DNA of 64,000 bases from Methylophilaceae bacterium (GCA_905339275.1 CAJPFK010000001.1:1054001-1118000); one strand, 5' to 3'. Shown: positions 54,991 through 63,800, numbered from the stretch's first letter. Numbers and translations are program-made. The notes: generated by a model from the letters alone, not told the origin.

Positions 54991-55009
54991 ATATTGATTA
55001 TATCAATAT
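54991..55009. promoter_or_regulatory. palindromes in the nsrR/DUF59 divergent promoter
   Basis: ATATTGAT-TAT-ATCAATAT (54991-55009) is a perfect inverted repeat, 3 bp spacer, one base too short for an FNR box. A NsrR-like half-site AGATGTATTA lies at 54978-54987, and a second palindrome CTACATTGTAG at 55016-55026. They probably bind NsrR or a related regulator. Confidence 0.6.
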
Positions 55010-55058
55010 GCTGTGCTACATTGTAGATTCATTTTATTTACACCTTATGTGGTGCCAC

Positions 55059-55382
55059 ATGAAAGCATGCAACGACTTGTCGTCGACCCATGAAATTGCC
55101 GTGCGAGATGCGTTGATGAAGGTGACAGACCCGGAAATCGGCGAAAACATCGTCGACCTCGGGCTTGTATATGGTATCGAGGTGCAGGAAAAATCCATCC
55201 GCATCAACATGACGATGACCTCGCCTGCCTGCCCGATGGGCGAAATGTTATTGGAAGAGGTGCAGGCGGAAATGATGCATGCATTTCCTGACTCGGAAAT
55301 CAATATTCAACTGGTATGGGAACCGCCCTGGGATCCGGAGATGATGTCTGCCGATGCGAAAGCGGGTTTAGGCTGGGAGTGA
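55059..55382 (+). CDS. DUF59 / MIP18-type iron-sulfur assembly protein
   Basis: A 107-residue protein of the metal-sulfur cluster assembly family (SufT/PaaD-like): ALMKVTDPEIGENIVDLGLV, then MTMTSPACPMGEML with the conserved Cys and LVWEPPWDPEMMS. It probably helps build or repair Fe-S clusters, which suits its divergence from nsrR. ATG 55059 is taken as start by family length; upstream codons run through the promoter. Confidence 0.88.
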   Translation: MKACNDLSSTHEIAVRDALMKVTDPEIGENIVDLGLVYGIEVQEKSIRINMTMTSPACPMGEMLLEEVQAEMMHAFPDSEINIQLVWEPPWDPEMMSADAKAGLGWE

Positions 55383-55411
55383 ATTCTTAACGTTAATGAA
55401 GGAGATAGAAC

Positions 55412-55666
55412 ATGAGCAATCCAACCATCAAGGCCACCGTGGATGTACGTCATGTGATTCCGCGTGAACGGCACCTGCAAATTTTCGATACCTTCCTGCA
55501 GCTAACCCCAGGCGAGGCGATGCTACTGGTCAATGACCATGATCCCAAACCCCTGTTTTACCAATTTCAGGCCGAGCTGGGCGAAAACTTCTCCTGGGAT
55601 TACCTGGAACAGGGCCCTGAAACCTGGCAGGTGCGGATAGGCAAGACGGCCCCTTGCTGTTCCTGA
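55412..55666 (+). CDS. DUF2249 protein
   Basis: An 84-residue protein with the DUF2249 pattern: VDVRHVIPRERHLQIFDTF, then PGEAMLLVNDHDPKPLFYQF and WDYLEQGPETWQVRIGK. DUF2249 proteins accompany denitrification and NO-response genes; their activity is not established. It ends with CCS. AAGGAGA 8 nt upstream. It forms a unit with nnrS and a second DUF2249 gene. Confidence 0.9.
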   Translation: MSNPTIKATVDVRHVIPRERHLQIFDTFLQLTPGEAMLLVNDHDPKPLFYQFQAELGENFSWDYLEQGPETWQVRIGKTAPCCS

Positions 55667-55673
55667 CCGAGCC

Positions 55674-56762
55674 GTGAACTCATCGATTCCCGTGTTATTC
55701 CGCATCCTGCTTCTCATTGGAGGCTTTATCAGCCTCGCCTTAGGCGCCGAAACGGGGTTGATGCGCCTGGGCTGGAACACTCCGGTGTATTCCGCCGATC
55801 TTGCGGCTTTCCACGGGCCATTGATGATCTGCGGTTTTCTGGGCACTGTGATCGCATTGGAGCGCGCAGTTGCCGTAGGGAGGCGCTGGGCATACCTGGG
55901 ACCATTGTTTGCGGCAGCGGGCGGCCTGGCCCTGGCAGCCGGCATGAGCTGGCTTCTCGGGGCAGGATTGATAACCCTGGCAAGCGCGATACTGCTATCC
56001 GCTTCGATCAATATTTTTTTGCGGCAGCGCGCGCTGTTCACGTTCACGCTGTTGCTGGGCAGCTTATGCTGGCTCATCGGCAATCTTTTGTGGGCAGGCG
56101 GATTATCAATAGCGCAGGCAATGCCATGGTGGGCAGGTTTCCTGGTGATAACCATCGCCGGTGAGCGGCTGGAACTGACGCGCATGCTGCCCCCCTCTCC
56201 CCGCAGCAAATGGATATTCGTTGGAGTCGTTGCCATATTTCTGCTTGGTGCCGTCGCCGCAACGCTTTCGGCAACGGGGAGCCTGGCTATTTTCTCTGCA
56301 GCGCTGCTGGTGCTGGCATTCTGGCTATTGCTTCATGACATTGCCCGCAAAACCGTCAGGAAAACAGGCCTGGTACGTTTTATTGCAGTGTGCCTGCTGT
56401 CCGGCTATGCCTGGTTGCTGGTCGGCGGGTTGATCGGGCTATGGTCGCCGGGCCTGCAACCGGGTTCGAGCTACGATGCTTTCCTGCACGCCATCCTGGT
56501 TGGCTTCGTATTCTCAATGATATTCGGCCATGCGCCCATCATCTTTCCGGCAGTGACCGGAGTCAAAATTCCTTACCACCCGACTTTCTACATACCGCTG
56601 ATCGTGCTGCATGCGTCACTGGCTGCCCGGGTTGCCGGTGACCTGTTATTGATTCCCCATTGCCGCAGCATCGGCGGAGCGATCAATGTACTGGCACTGG
56701 TGTTGTTTATCCTCGGCACGGTCGCGGCAGTTATCCGGGGGAAACGGCAGATAAAGGCTTGA
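55674..56762 (+). CDS. nnrS: NnrS family haem/copper membrane protein
   Basis: A 362-residue protein with about ten to twelve membrane helices. NnrS proteins bind haem and protect against NO-related iron stress. Conserved-looking His positions are in DLAAFHGPLMICGFLG, SYDAFLHAILVGFVFSMIFGHA and PLIVLHASLAAR. GTG 55674 is the start, 8 bp after the DUF2249 stop. No separate promoter is apparent. Confidence 0.88.
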   Translation: MNSSIPVLFRILLLIGGFISLALGAETGLMRLGWNTPVYSADLAAFHGPLMICGFLGTVIALERAVAVGRRWAYLGPLFAAAGGLALAAGMSWLLGAGLITLASAILLSASINIFLRQRALFTFTLLLGSLCWLIGNLLWAGGLSIAQAMPWWAGFLVITIAGERLELTRMLPPSPRSKWIFVGVVAIFLLGAVAATLSATGSLAIFSAALLVLAFWLLLHDIARKTVRKTGLVRFIAVCLLSGYAWLLVGGLIGLWSPGLQPGSSYDAFLHAILVGFVFSMIFGHAPIIFPAVTGVKIPYHPTFYIPLIVLHASLAARVAGDLLLIPHCRSIGGAINVLALVLFILGTVAAVIRGKRQIKA

Positions 56763-56799
56763 CCATTTTATAACCTGGCAATCAATGAAAGGAAACACC

Positions 56800-57063
56800 A
56801 TGTCGCAGCAACATGTACATCTTCATCTTCAACCGGACCAGCTTTACCTGTTCGATGCACGCGGCATCGCCAAGCGTTTTCGCCATGCAGCGATCTTCGG
56901 TGCGCTCGATGCGTTGAACAGCGGAGAAACCATGCGCTTTGTCAATGACCACGATCCGCTGCCCCTGCTCAGTCAGCTTACGCAACGCTATGGCGAGGAT
57001 GTAACCATCCAGTACCTGGAGCGCGTGCCCGGCCAAATCGTCATCGACTTCATACGTACCTGA
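56800..57063 (+). CDS. DUF2249 protein, second copy
   Basis: An 87-residue protein starting MSQQHVHLHLQPDQLYLFD, with the same core as the first copy (GETMRFVNDHDPLPLLSQL, then IQYLERVPGQIVIDF). A His-rich N-terminus may bind metal. ATG 56800 has GAAAGGA at a better distance than ATG 56785. The two copies flank nnrS. Confidence 0.85.
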   Translation: MSQQHVHLHLQPDQLYLFDARGIAKRFRHAAIFGALDALNSGETMRFVNDHDPLPLLSQLTQRYGEDVTIQYLERVPGQIVIDFIRT

Positions 57064-57371
57064 CCGGCTGGACATGCCCACGCTGTTGATGGGCTTTTCC
57101 GTATTCCGGCAGGTAGCACGATCAGTTCAACTCGACGAAACGGAGGATGCGATGGCAAAAAAATGATTTGCGGAATAACTCAGCAGGAAGCCGCCAGGCA
57201 GGGAAACCAGGCGACACGATGGCAGATTGCCGGGCGGCCGGAAGTATCAGCCCAACGTTTTTACAAGCGGCTGGAAGCAATTAATCAATCGTTCAACATA
57301 TCAAGCAAGCCACTGATGGGTGAAACCCTAGGCAGCCAGCCAGATGTAATTCATCACATGGGAGTCTGTTT
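57064..57371. other. 308-bp leader upstream of the TonB receptor, no gene supported
   Basis: It contains several short stems (CGCC...GGCG at about 57,190-57,212; GGGT-GAA-ACCC near 57,317-57,327) and a dead-end frame ATGGCAAAAAAATGA. The cobalamin riboswitch B12 box is not present. It may be a structured leader of unknown type. Confidence 0.4.
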
Positions 57372-59675
57372 ATGGGTCACACAAAATTCAAGCCGCTCAA
57401 CAAGCGGCGCTGTATTTCTTCAATGTTGGGTCTGCTCTGCGCAGTTGCATCGCCATATGCCCTGGCCGAACCGGGCATAGAACTGGCCGAGGTTGCGGAT
57501 CAGGACACAATCCTGGGCGAAATGGTCATCACCGCCACCCGCACCGAATCCGACACGGCCAGTATTCCGGCCACGGTTACTGCCATAGACAGGCATAAAC
57601 TGGAACGCAACCTGCCTTATGACGAGGCATCGCTTTTCAAGGACGAGCCGGATATTGCGATGTCGCGCGACTTGCGGCGCTTCGGCTCTACCCGCGTGAA
57701 TATCCGCGGCATCGAAGACAACCGCGTCACACAGTTGGTTGACGGCGTGCGTGTATCCGATTATTACAATGGCGGCGGCCCGACAAACTTTACCGTGGGC
57801 ACACCGCTTGGCGCATCGATTGAATTTCTCCGGCAAGTGGAAATCCTGCGGGGACCGGCGTCCAGCCTTTATGGATCGGATGCCATCGGCGGCGTGGTCG
57901 GTTACCTTACTTTGAACCCGTCAGACCTGGTGGAAAATGGCGAGAGTTTCGGCGCCCGTTACCGCACCGGCTATAGCGGCATCAACAGCGGCTGGAGCAA
58001 TACTCTGCTTGGCGCTTTTCAGGGTGAAGCCGTAGAGTTTCTGGTTGGCTATACCCGAACCGAGGGCCATAGTGCCGACAATAAAGGCAGCATAGGCGGA
58101 ACAGGCAAGTTCCGTAGCAAACCCAACCCACAGGACTTTACGGATGAAGGTGTGCTGGCAAAACTGATCTTGCACCCATCCGAAAACAACCTCATCACGC
58201 TGACGCTGGAAGGCCGCGAGCAAAAGACGGATACCGATGTCAAGCGATTGTCGGCCTCCCCCACCATGCAGAAGATCACGCAAATGTCCGGTGACGACGA
58301 ATCCCGGCGCGAACGCGGCAGCATCGAGTGGCAATACCGGCCGCAGAATGCGTTCTTCGACCGGCTGACGGCACGCCTGTACCGCCAGAACAGCGATACG
58401 CACAATTTCAACCTGCAAACGCGCAGTGACACGGGAAGCACCTGCTCAGCCGCTGCCGGAGCCGGCAATACCTGCCGTGTCGAGCAGGACTTCCACTTCG
58501 AGCAGGAAAGCACCGGCGGCGGCCTCCAGTTCGAATCGGATGCGCAATGGTGGGATAAGGAGCATCTGATTACCTACGGTATCGACATTTCCAGGGTCGA
58601 AACGGAGGAACTGCGCGATGCCTCGCGCTGGAACCTGACAACCGGCACGTTCAGCAAATCGCTGGCCGGGGATGATTTCCCGCTACGCGATTTTGCAAAT
58701 GGTCGTACCGATACGATCGGGATCTTCATACAGGACGAAATAGCTGGCTGGTCGAACGGCAAACTGACGCTGATACCGGGATTGCGTTATGACTGGCGCA
58801 AGCTGAAACCGGATGTGGATGTGTTGGCACAGCAGTTTCTGACGGTCAACAATCGCCAGGCCGTGGAGCAGACCGATTCTGCCTTCTCGCCCAAGATTGC
58901 CGCACTGTGGCGCCTCAATTCGCAATGGTCCCTCTACGGGCAGGCTGTACGCGGCTTCCGCGCGCCCAATTACGAAGAGGTCAACAGCTCTTTCCGCAAT
59001 ACTGTCCAGAGTTACGGTAACAGCCCCAATCCCAACTTGAAGCCTGAAACCAGCATTGGCGTAGAGGCCGGCTTGAAACTGCATGCGCAGAACCTGCGCG
59101 GGCAGTTCTCCCTGTACGATAACCGTTACAGGAACTTCATTGAGAGCGTTGAACTCGATTGCCCGGTAAACCCCAATTGTATTTCGGGTCTGGCCCGTAC
59201 CAATATGTCCGTCAACCTGTCACGCGTTCGCATCTATGGCGCCGAACTGCGCGGCGCATGGGATTTTACGCCGGGCTGGAAACTGGATGGCGCGCTGGCA
59301 TGGGCGCATGGCGAAGACGAATCGCACGATGAACCGCTCAACAGTATTGAACCTGCAAGATTCGGACTGGGCCTGCTCCGCGATGCAGGAACATGGGGAG
59401 TGGAAACCCGCCTGCGCGGCGCCCTTGCGATGACGCGTACAGACGACAGTAATGACAAGTGGTACCGGCCTGCAGGCTATGTCATGACGGATATATCTGC
59501 GTGGTGGCGCCCTATCAGGTCGGCTTCGTTTAATGTCGCGGTCAACAACCTGTTCGACAAGAAATACTGGCTATGGAGCGACATCCGCCAGGCGGATAAC
59601 CCCATGCCGCTCAGTGTCGATTTCTACTCGCAACCCGGGCGTACGCTTTCCGCCAGTTTCACCTATGATTTCTGA
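57372..59675 (+). CDS. TonB-dependent receptor of the haem/haemoglobin family
   Basis: A 767-residue outer-membrane receptor. A signal peptide ends near residue 32. A TonB-box/plug region follows (MVITATRTESDTASIPATVT, then NIRGIEDNRVTQLVDGVRVS), with plug markers ILRGPASSLYGSDAIGGVV, and a 22-strand barrel ends in SASFTYDF. The barrel has the FRAP and NPNL motifs of haem receptors, but no His lies between them (FRAPNYEEVNSSFRNTVQ). Haem uptake fits the demand of NirS and NorBC. Copper for NosZ is an alternative, though Met/His enrichment is not seen. Confidence 0.88.
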   Translation: MGHTKFKPLNKRRCISSMLGLLCAVASPYALAEPGIELAEVADQDTILGEMVITATRTESDTASIPATVTAIDRHKLERNLPYDEASLFKDEPDIAMSRDLRRFGSTRVNIRGIEDNRVTQLVDGVRVSDYYNGGGPTNFTVGTPLGASIEFLRQVEILRGPASSLYGSDAIGGVVGYLTLNPSDLVENGESFGARYRTGYSGINSGWSNTLLGAFQGEAVEFLVGYTRTEGHSADNKGSIGGTGKFRSKPNPQDFTDEGVLAKLILHPSENNLITLTLEGREQKTDTDVKRLSASPTMQKITQMSGDDESRRERGSIEWQYRPQNAFFDRLTARLYRQNSDTHNFNLQTRSDTGSTCSAAAGAGNTCRVEQDFHFEQESTGGGLQFESDAQWWDKEHLITYGIDISRVETEELRDASRWNLTTGTFSKSLAGDDFPLRDFANGRTDTIGIFIQDEIAGWSNGKLTLIPGLRYDWRKLKPDVDVLAQQFLTVNNRQAVEQTDSAFSPKIAALWRLNSQWSLYGQAVRGFRAPNYEEVNSSFRNTVQSYGNSPNPNLKPETSIGVEAGLKLHAQNLRGQFSLYDNRYRNFIESVELDCPVNPNCISGLARTNMSVNLSRVRIYGAELRGAWDFTPGWKLDGALAWAHGEDESHDEPLNSIEPARFGLGLLRDAGTWGVETRLRGALAMTRTDDSNDKWYRPAGYVMTDISAWWRPIRSASFNVAVNNLFDKKYWLWSDIRQADNPMPLSVDFYSQPGRTLSASFTYDF

Positions 59676-59717
59676 GTACCGGCTCTAGCCAGGGAGCCAT
59701 GAACGGCATTTGCCGAA

Positions 59718-59745
59718 GGCCCGCTCCCGATGTCGGAAGCGGGCC
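59718..59745 (+). terminator. hairpin after the TonB receptor gene
   Basis: GGCCCGCT (59718-59725) pairs with AGCGGGCC (59738-59745). The loop can pair further. T residues after it are sparse, so termination efficiency is uncertain. Confidence 0.5.
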
Positions 59746-59813
59746 GCTCTGCTGGGGGATCCAGATGCCATCAGCACGAGTAAATTCATGTTCATTGATA
59801 TTCTCCGGATTTC

Positions 59814-59827
59814 TTGACCCGGATCAA
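59814..59827. promoter_or_regulatory. FNR/DNR box TTGACCCGGATCAA upstream of yhcC-ubiUVT
   Basis: Nine of ten half-site bases fit the TTGAC-N4-GTCAA/TTGAT-N4-ATCAA pattern. At -41.5 it predicts a start near 59,862 in an AT-rich stretch, about 110 bp before yhcC. It would place the oxygen-independent ubiquinone genes under the same control as nirS. Confidence 0.85.
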
Positions 59828-59974
59828 TTTAATTTTTAAAAAAGTGTGTTAACAAACTGATATATATGATTTTTTTGTCATTAAATACTATTACCGTTGA
59901 TGAATTCATCCTTATAATGAAGCCTCGGGTTTTATAGTTTTCCCAACACCGCAAAGGGACACGACACAACAAAG

Positions 59975-60934
59975 ATGGATGCCACGCTCGCGAATAGACT
60001 GAACAGCTACGGGCAGGACCTGCTGAAGCGTTATGGTGAGCGCGTACACAAGATCGCGCTCGACGCCGGCTTCACCTGCCCCAATCGCGATGGGAGCAAG
60101 GGCACCGGCGGCTGCACCTTCTGCAACAACGCCTCCTTCAGCCCTGCGGCCGATTCTCGCCAGAGCCTGATCGAACAGATCGACCAGGCAAAGGGCAGGA
60201 TCACCCGGCGCACGCATGCCAAGCGCTTCATTGCCTATTTCCAGGCCTATACCAACACCTATGCGGACATCGAAGAACTCGCCGCGATGTACCGCGATGC
60301 ATTGCAGCGGTCCGGCATCATCGGCATTTCGGTCGGCACCAGGCCGGATTGCGTCTCATCGCAGGTCCTCGACCTGCTCGACAACATCCGCAGGGACGGG
60401 CACGAAGTCTGGCTGGAACTCGGGCTGCAATCCGCATTTGACGAAACCCTGGCACGGGTGAATCGCGGCCACACGCTTGCCGAATACCGTGATACCGCGC
60501 TGGCCGCCCGCCAGCGCGGCATACCTTTATGCACTCACCTGATCGTCGGCCTGCCGGGTGAAACCGAACAGCATTATCACGCCAGCCTGGATATGGTGCT
60601 GGATATTGGCGTCGATGGCCTCAAACTGCACCCGCTGCACGTGGTCAAGCACACCATGCTCGCCTACCAGTGGCGCCGCGGCGGCTATCTGCCGCTAACT
60701 AAGCCCGACTATATTCGCATTGCTGCCGACCTGATCGAGCGCACGCCGGAAGACGTGGTGTTCCACCGCGTCACCGCCACCGCATCGCGCGACATCCTGC
60801 TGGCGCCGGCGTGGTGCGCGGAAAAATGGAATGTGCTGAATGGCATCGAACAGGAACTCCGCCAGCGCGATAGCCGCCAAGGCCGCCGTGCCGGAACCCC
60901 ATTCTCGATCAAGGAACTGGAACATGTCGCTTGA
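59975..60934 (+). CDS. yhcC: radical SAM protein YhcC
   Basis: A 319-residue radical SAM protein of the TIGR01212 type. The cluster motif is the unusual spacing CPNRDGSKGTGGCTFCNNASF (Cys-X12-Cys-X2-Cys; written in parts: CPNRDG, GGCTFCNNASF). SVGTRPDCV and LELGLQSAFDETL follow. The substrate of YhcC is not established. It overlaps ubiU by 11 bp, so it is the first gene of the ubiquinone operon here, suggesting a linked role. Confidence 0.92.
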   Translation: MDATLANRLNSYGQDLLKRYGERVHKIALDAGFTCPNRDGSKGTGGCTFCNNASFSPAADSRQSLIEQIDQAKGRITRRTHAKRFIAYFQAYTNTYADIEELAAMYRDALQRSGIIGISVGTRPDCVSSQVLDLLDNIRRDGHEVWLELGLQSAFDETLARVNRGHTLAEYRDTALAARQRGIPLCTHLIVGLPGETEQHYHASLDMVLDIGVDGLKLHPLHVVKHTMLAYQWRRGGYLPLTKPDYIRIAADLIERTPEDVVFHRVTATASRDILLAPAWCAEKWNVLNGIEQELRQRDSRQGRRAGTPFSIKELEHVA

Positions 60935-61925
60935 ACTGGTTTGCCCTGCCGGAAACCTGCCGGCGCTGAAAACGGCGATCGACCATGGCGCGGATTGCGT
61001 CTATATGGGTTTTCGCGACAACACCAACGCACGTGCCTTTCCCGGCCTCAATTTTGATCTTGCCGCCGCGCAGGAAGGCGTGCGCTACGCCCACTCAAGA
61101 CAACGGAAAGTGCTGCTTGCGCTTAATACCTTTCCGCAAACCGCGACCTGGGTGCGCTGGCAGCAGGCGGTCGACCAGGCTGCAGAAGTGGGCGTAGACG
61201 CGATTATCCTGGCCGACCCCGGGCTGATGCGTTACGCCAGCCGGACTTATCCCGCCTTGCGGCTTCATCTCTCGGTGCAGGGATCGGCGACCAATTACGA
61301 GGCAATCAACTACTATCATGAGCATTTCGGCATCCAGCGCGCAGTCCTGCCGCGCGTGCTGTCGCTGGCACAGGTGGAACAAGTGGTAAAAAACACGCCG
61401 GTGGAAATCGAGCTGTTCGGCTTCGGAGGGCTGTGCGTGATGGTGGAAGGCCGCTGCGTGCTCTCATCCTATGCCACGGGGCAATCGCCAAATACCGCCG
61501 GCGTCTGCTCGCCGGCCAAGGCGGTGCGCTGGGAACAGACGCCGCAAGGCCTGGAATCGCGCCTCAGCAACGTGCTGCTCGACCGCTATGGCGCTGGCGA
61601 GAAAACCGGTTACCCGACGCTGTGCAAGGGGCGCTTCGAGGTCAGCGACGAAACCTATTATGCGATCGAGGAACCGACCAGCCTAAACACGCTGGAGCTG
61701 CTGCCCGAGATGCTGGGCATGGGCATCGCCGCGGTCAAGATCGAAGGCCGCCAGCGCAGTCCGGCCTATGTCGCGCAAGTGACCAAAGTCTGGCGCGCGG
61801 CAATCGACGCAGCCAAGCGCAATACCGGGAACTACGCCGTGCAACCCGCTTGGACAATGCAACTCGACAAGGTGGCCGAAGGGCAGCAGCACACGCTGGG
61901 CGCCTACTACCGGCCGTGGAAATGA
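60924..61925 (+). CDS. ubiU: UbiU, oxygen-independent ubiquinone hydroxylation protein
   Basis: A 333-residue U32-peptidase-family protein that, with UbiV, carries a 4Fe-4S cluster and supports anaerobic ring hydroxylation in ubiquinone synthesis. Start LELVCPAGNLPALKTAIDHG, then the Cys cluster region FGFGGLCVMVEGRCVLSSY, AGVCSPA and TLCKGRF. ATG 60924 lies within the yhcC end. UbiUV form a heterodimer (established). Confidence 0.95.
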   Translation: MSLELVCPAGNLPALKTAIDHGADCVYMGFRDNTNARAFPGLNFDLAAAQEGVRYAHSRQRKVLLALNTFPQTATWVRWQQAVDQAAEVGVDAIILADPGLMRYASRTYPALRLHLSVQGSATNYEAINYYHEHFGIQRAVLPRVLSLAQVEQVVKNTPVEIELFGFGGLCVMVEGRCVLSSYATGQSPNTAGVCSPAKAVRWEQTPQGLESRLSNVLLDRYGAGEKTGYPTLCKGRFEVSDETYYAIEEPTSLNTLELLPEMLGMGIAAVKIEGRQRSPAYVAQVTKVWRAAIDAAKRNTGNYAVQPAWTMQLDKVAEGQQHTLGAYYRPWK

Positions 61926-61926
61926 C

Positions 61927-62820
61927 ATGAAGCTCTCACTCGGCCCCATCCTCTACTACTGGCCCCGCGAAAAGCTGCTGGATTTCTATGCGCAGGCCGC
62001 CAGCTGGCCGGTGGATATCGTTTACCTCGGCGAGACGGTGTGCTCGCGGCGTCACATCTTCCGCACCGACGACTGGCTAAAAACGGCGGAAATGCTTGCC
62101 GATAGCGGCAAGGAGGTCGTACTCTCCACCCAGGCGCTGATCGAATCCGAATCCGACCTGAAAACGCTGCGCCGCCTTGCTAGCAACGGCAAATTCAGCA
62201 TCGAGGCCAACGACATGGCGGCGGTCAGCCTGGCGGGCGGCCGGCCGTTCGTCGCCGGGCCGCACATCAATACCTATAACCCGTATACGCTGTCAATTCT
62301 GGCGGAAGCCGGCGCCACGCGCTGGGTGATGCCAGTCGAGATGTCACGCCAGGCGCTGGCGGACCTGCTGGCGCACGATACCTGCGGCATGGAAACAGAA
62401 ATCTTCGCCCATGGCCGCCTGCCGCTGGCGTTTTCCGCCCGCTGCTTCACCGCCCGCCGCCACAACCTGCCCAAGGACAATTGCCAGTTTCGCTGCCTGG
62501 AGGCGCCTTACGGCCTGACGCTGAAAACTCGCGAAGGCCAGCCATTTCTCGCGCTGAACGGCACGCAGACGCAATCCGCCAGTGTTTACAACCTGCTGGC
62601 CGAACTGGAAAGCATGACGGGGCTGGCCGACGTGCTGCGCATCAGCCCGCAGCCGGAGCACACCGGCAATGTGGTTTCGCTGTTCCGCACTGCGCTGGAC
62701 GGGACCGCAACTCCCGGCCAGGCCGCACAGGAACTCGCGCCGCTGCTGCCGGAAGCCCTTTGCAACGGCTACTGGCATGGCCGGGCAGGCATCGATTATT
62801 CCACGCCACCAGTGAATTGA
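61927..62820 (+). CDS. ubiV: UbiV, partner of UbiU
   Basis: A 297-residue U32-family protein starting LSLGPILYYWPREKLLDFYA. Cluster Cys residues are in GETVCSRRHIFR, FSARCFTARRHNLPKDNCQF and RCLEAPYGL. It follows ubiU by one base, which fits stoichiometric synthesis of the heterodimer. Confidence 0.95.
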   Translation: MKLSLGPILYYWPREKLLDFYAQAASWPVDIVYLGETVCSRRHIFRTDDWLKTAEMLADSGKEVVLSTQALIESESDLKTLRRLASNGKFSIEANDMAAVSLAGGRPFVAGPHINTYNPYTLSILAEAGATRWVMPVEMSRQALADLLAHDTCGMETEIFAHGRLPLAFSARCFTARRHNLPKDNCQFRCLEAPYGLTLKTREGQPFLALNGTQTQSASVYNLLAELESMTGLADVLRISPQPEHTGNVVSLFRTALDGTATPGQAAQELAPLLPEALCNGYWHGRAGIDYSTPPVN

Positions 62821-62830
62821 AAGTACGACG

Positions 62831-63313
62831 ATGACAACCCCAAATTTTCGTTTTCCCCGGCCGCTAGGCGCGGCAATTTCCCGTTTACCGACGCTGCCGC
62901 CGTCCTTTGTATTCACACGCGTGCTGAACCTGCTGTTACAGCGATCGCTGTACCAGCAGGAACTGCTCCCGTTGCATGGCAAACGCATCGCCATCTGCAT
63001 CAGCGATGCCGGTTTGCAGTTTCATTTTACGGTTGGCGACAAGGGATTCCGCCCGGTCCCCAGGGCGTCGCAGCCGGACTTGGCGATTACCGCCACTGCG
63101 CATGACTTCTACCTGCTGGCGACCCGGCAGGAAGACCCCGACTCCCTGTTCTTCAGCCGCCGACTGCTGGTGGAAGGCGATACCGAACTGGGACTGGTTG
63201 CCAAGAATACGCTGGATGGGCTCGAACTGCCGAAACCGGTATTGGTCATGCTGTCGCCGAAAAACCTGCCGGCATGGGCGAAAAGCCCATGGCCGGCTAA
63301 CCGTGGACCATGA
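62831..63313 (+). CDS. ubiT: UbiT, SCP2-domain lipid-binding protein
   Basis: A 160-residue SCP2-type protein that binds ubiquinone precursors and completes the anaerobic pathway with UbiU and UbiV. Basic N-terminus, then LPLHGKRIAICISDAGLQFH, DLAITATAHDFYLLATRQED and LFFSRRLLVEGDTELGLV. This final segment is shared by SCP2 proteins of the YhbT/UbiT type. Confidence 0.93.
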   Translation: MTTPNFRFPRPLGAAISRLPTLPPSFVFTRVLNLLLQRSLYQQELLPLHGKRIAICISDAGLQFHFTVGDKGFRPVPRASQPDLAITATAHDFYLLATRQEDPDSLFFSRRLLVEGDTELGLVAKNTLDGLELPKPVLVMLSPKNLPAWAKSPWPANRGP

Positions 63314-63324
63314 AGGAGACCGCA

Positions 63325-63774
63325 ATGATCCAACGCCAGGATTACAGAAAGCTGCCGATTGTGTACGCCTGCTCCGGATGTTCAAGCGCAGCACAGACGG
63401 CCAATTACATCGCACTCAAGCTGGACCGTGACGGGGAGGCGGAGATGTCCTGCATCTCCGGGGTCGGCGGCAATGTGGCGCATCTGGTCAACATTGCCCG
63501 CTCCGGACGGCCGATTATCGCTCTGGACGGCTGCCCTCTCGCCTGTACCCTGCACTGCTTGGCTCAGCGCAGGATTTCCGCCGATTATCACCTGCAGTTG
63601 CACGAGCATGGCGTCAGGAAAAAATACCATGCGGATTTCGACCGTGAGCAGGCAGACCGGATTGCCGCTGAAGTGGCGCTTGAAGCACGCCGGCTTCGTA
63701 CACAGGAGGATTCTGAAAAAAACGTCGATTCCGAACCGACGGACTGCCGGACATCCAAAAGCGGACAGGCATAG
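63325..63774 (+). CDS. putative zinc-binding DGC-domain protein
   Basis: A 149-residue protein with Cys pairs YACSGCSSAAQ, CISGVGGNVAHLV and the DGC signature ALDGCPLACTLHCL, of the putative zinc-binding (DGC) family. The hydrophilic C-terminal tail is variable. ATG 63325 is chosen for AAGGAG 7 nt upstream; ATG 63310 overlaps ubiT. It closes the operon. The function is unknown; metal delivery for the neighbouring enzymes is a guess. Confidence 0.85.
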   Translation: MIQRQDYRKLPIVYACSGCSSAAQTANYIALKLDRDGEAEMSCISGVGGNVAHLVNIARSGRPIIALDGCPLACTLHCLAQRRISADYHLQLHEHGVRKKYHADFDREQADRIAAEVALEARRLRTQEDSEKNVDSEPTDCRTSKSGQA

Positions 63775-63786
63775 CCATTTTATTTC

Positions 63787-63800
63787 TTGACTGGGGTCAA
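63787..63800. promoter_or_regulatory. FNR/DNR box TTGACTGGGGTCAA upstream of the last gene
   Basis: A perfect 5-bp palindrome with 4-bp spacer, about 95 bp before the start at 63,895. At -41.5 it predicts transcription start near 63,835. Confidence 0.86.

Noticed and set aside
57064..57371. Cobalamin riboswitch before the TonB receptor
   Set aside because: AGGGAA and CCACTG-like fragments occur, but their spacing is wrong and the B12 box (AGCCAGGAGACC) is missing.
57163..57480. Rightward 105-codon frame before the TonB receptor gene
   Set aside because: No Shine-Dalgarno, low-complexity unlike product, and it overlaps the receptor start by 109 bp in another frame.
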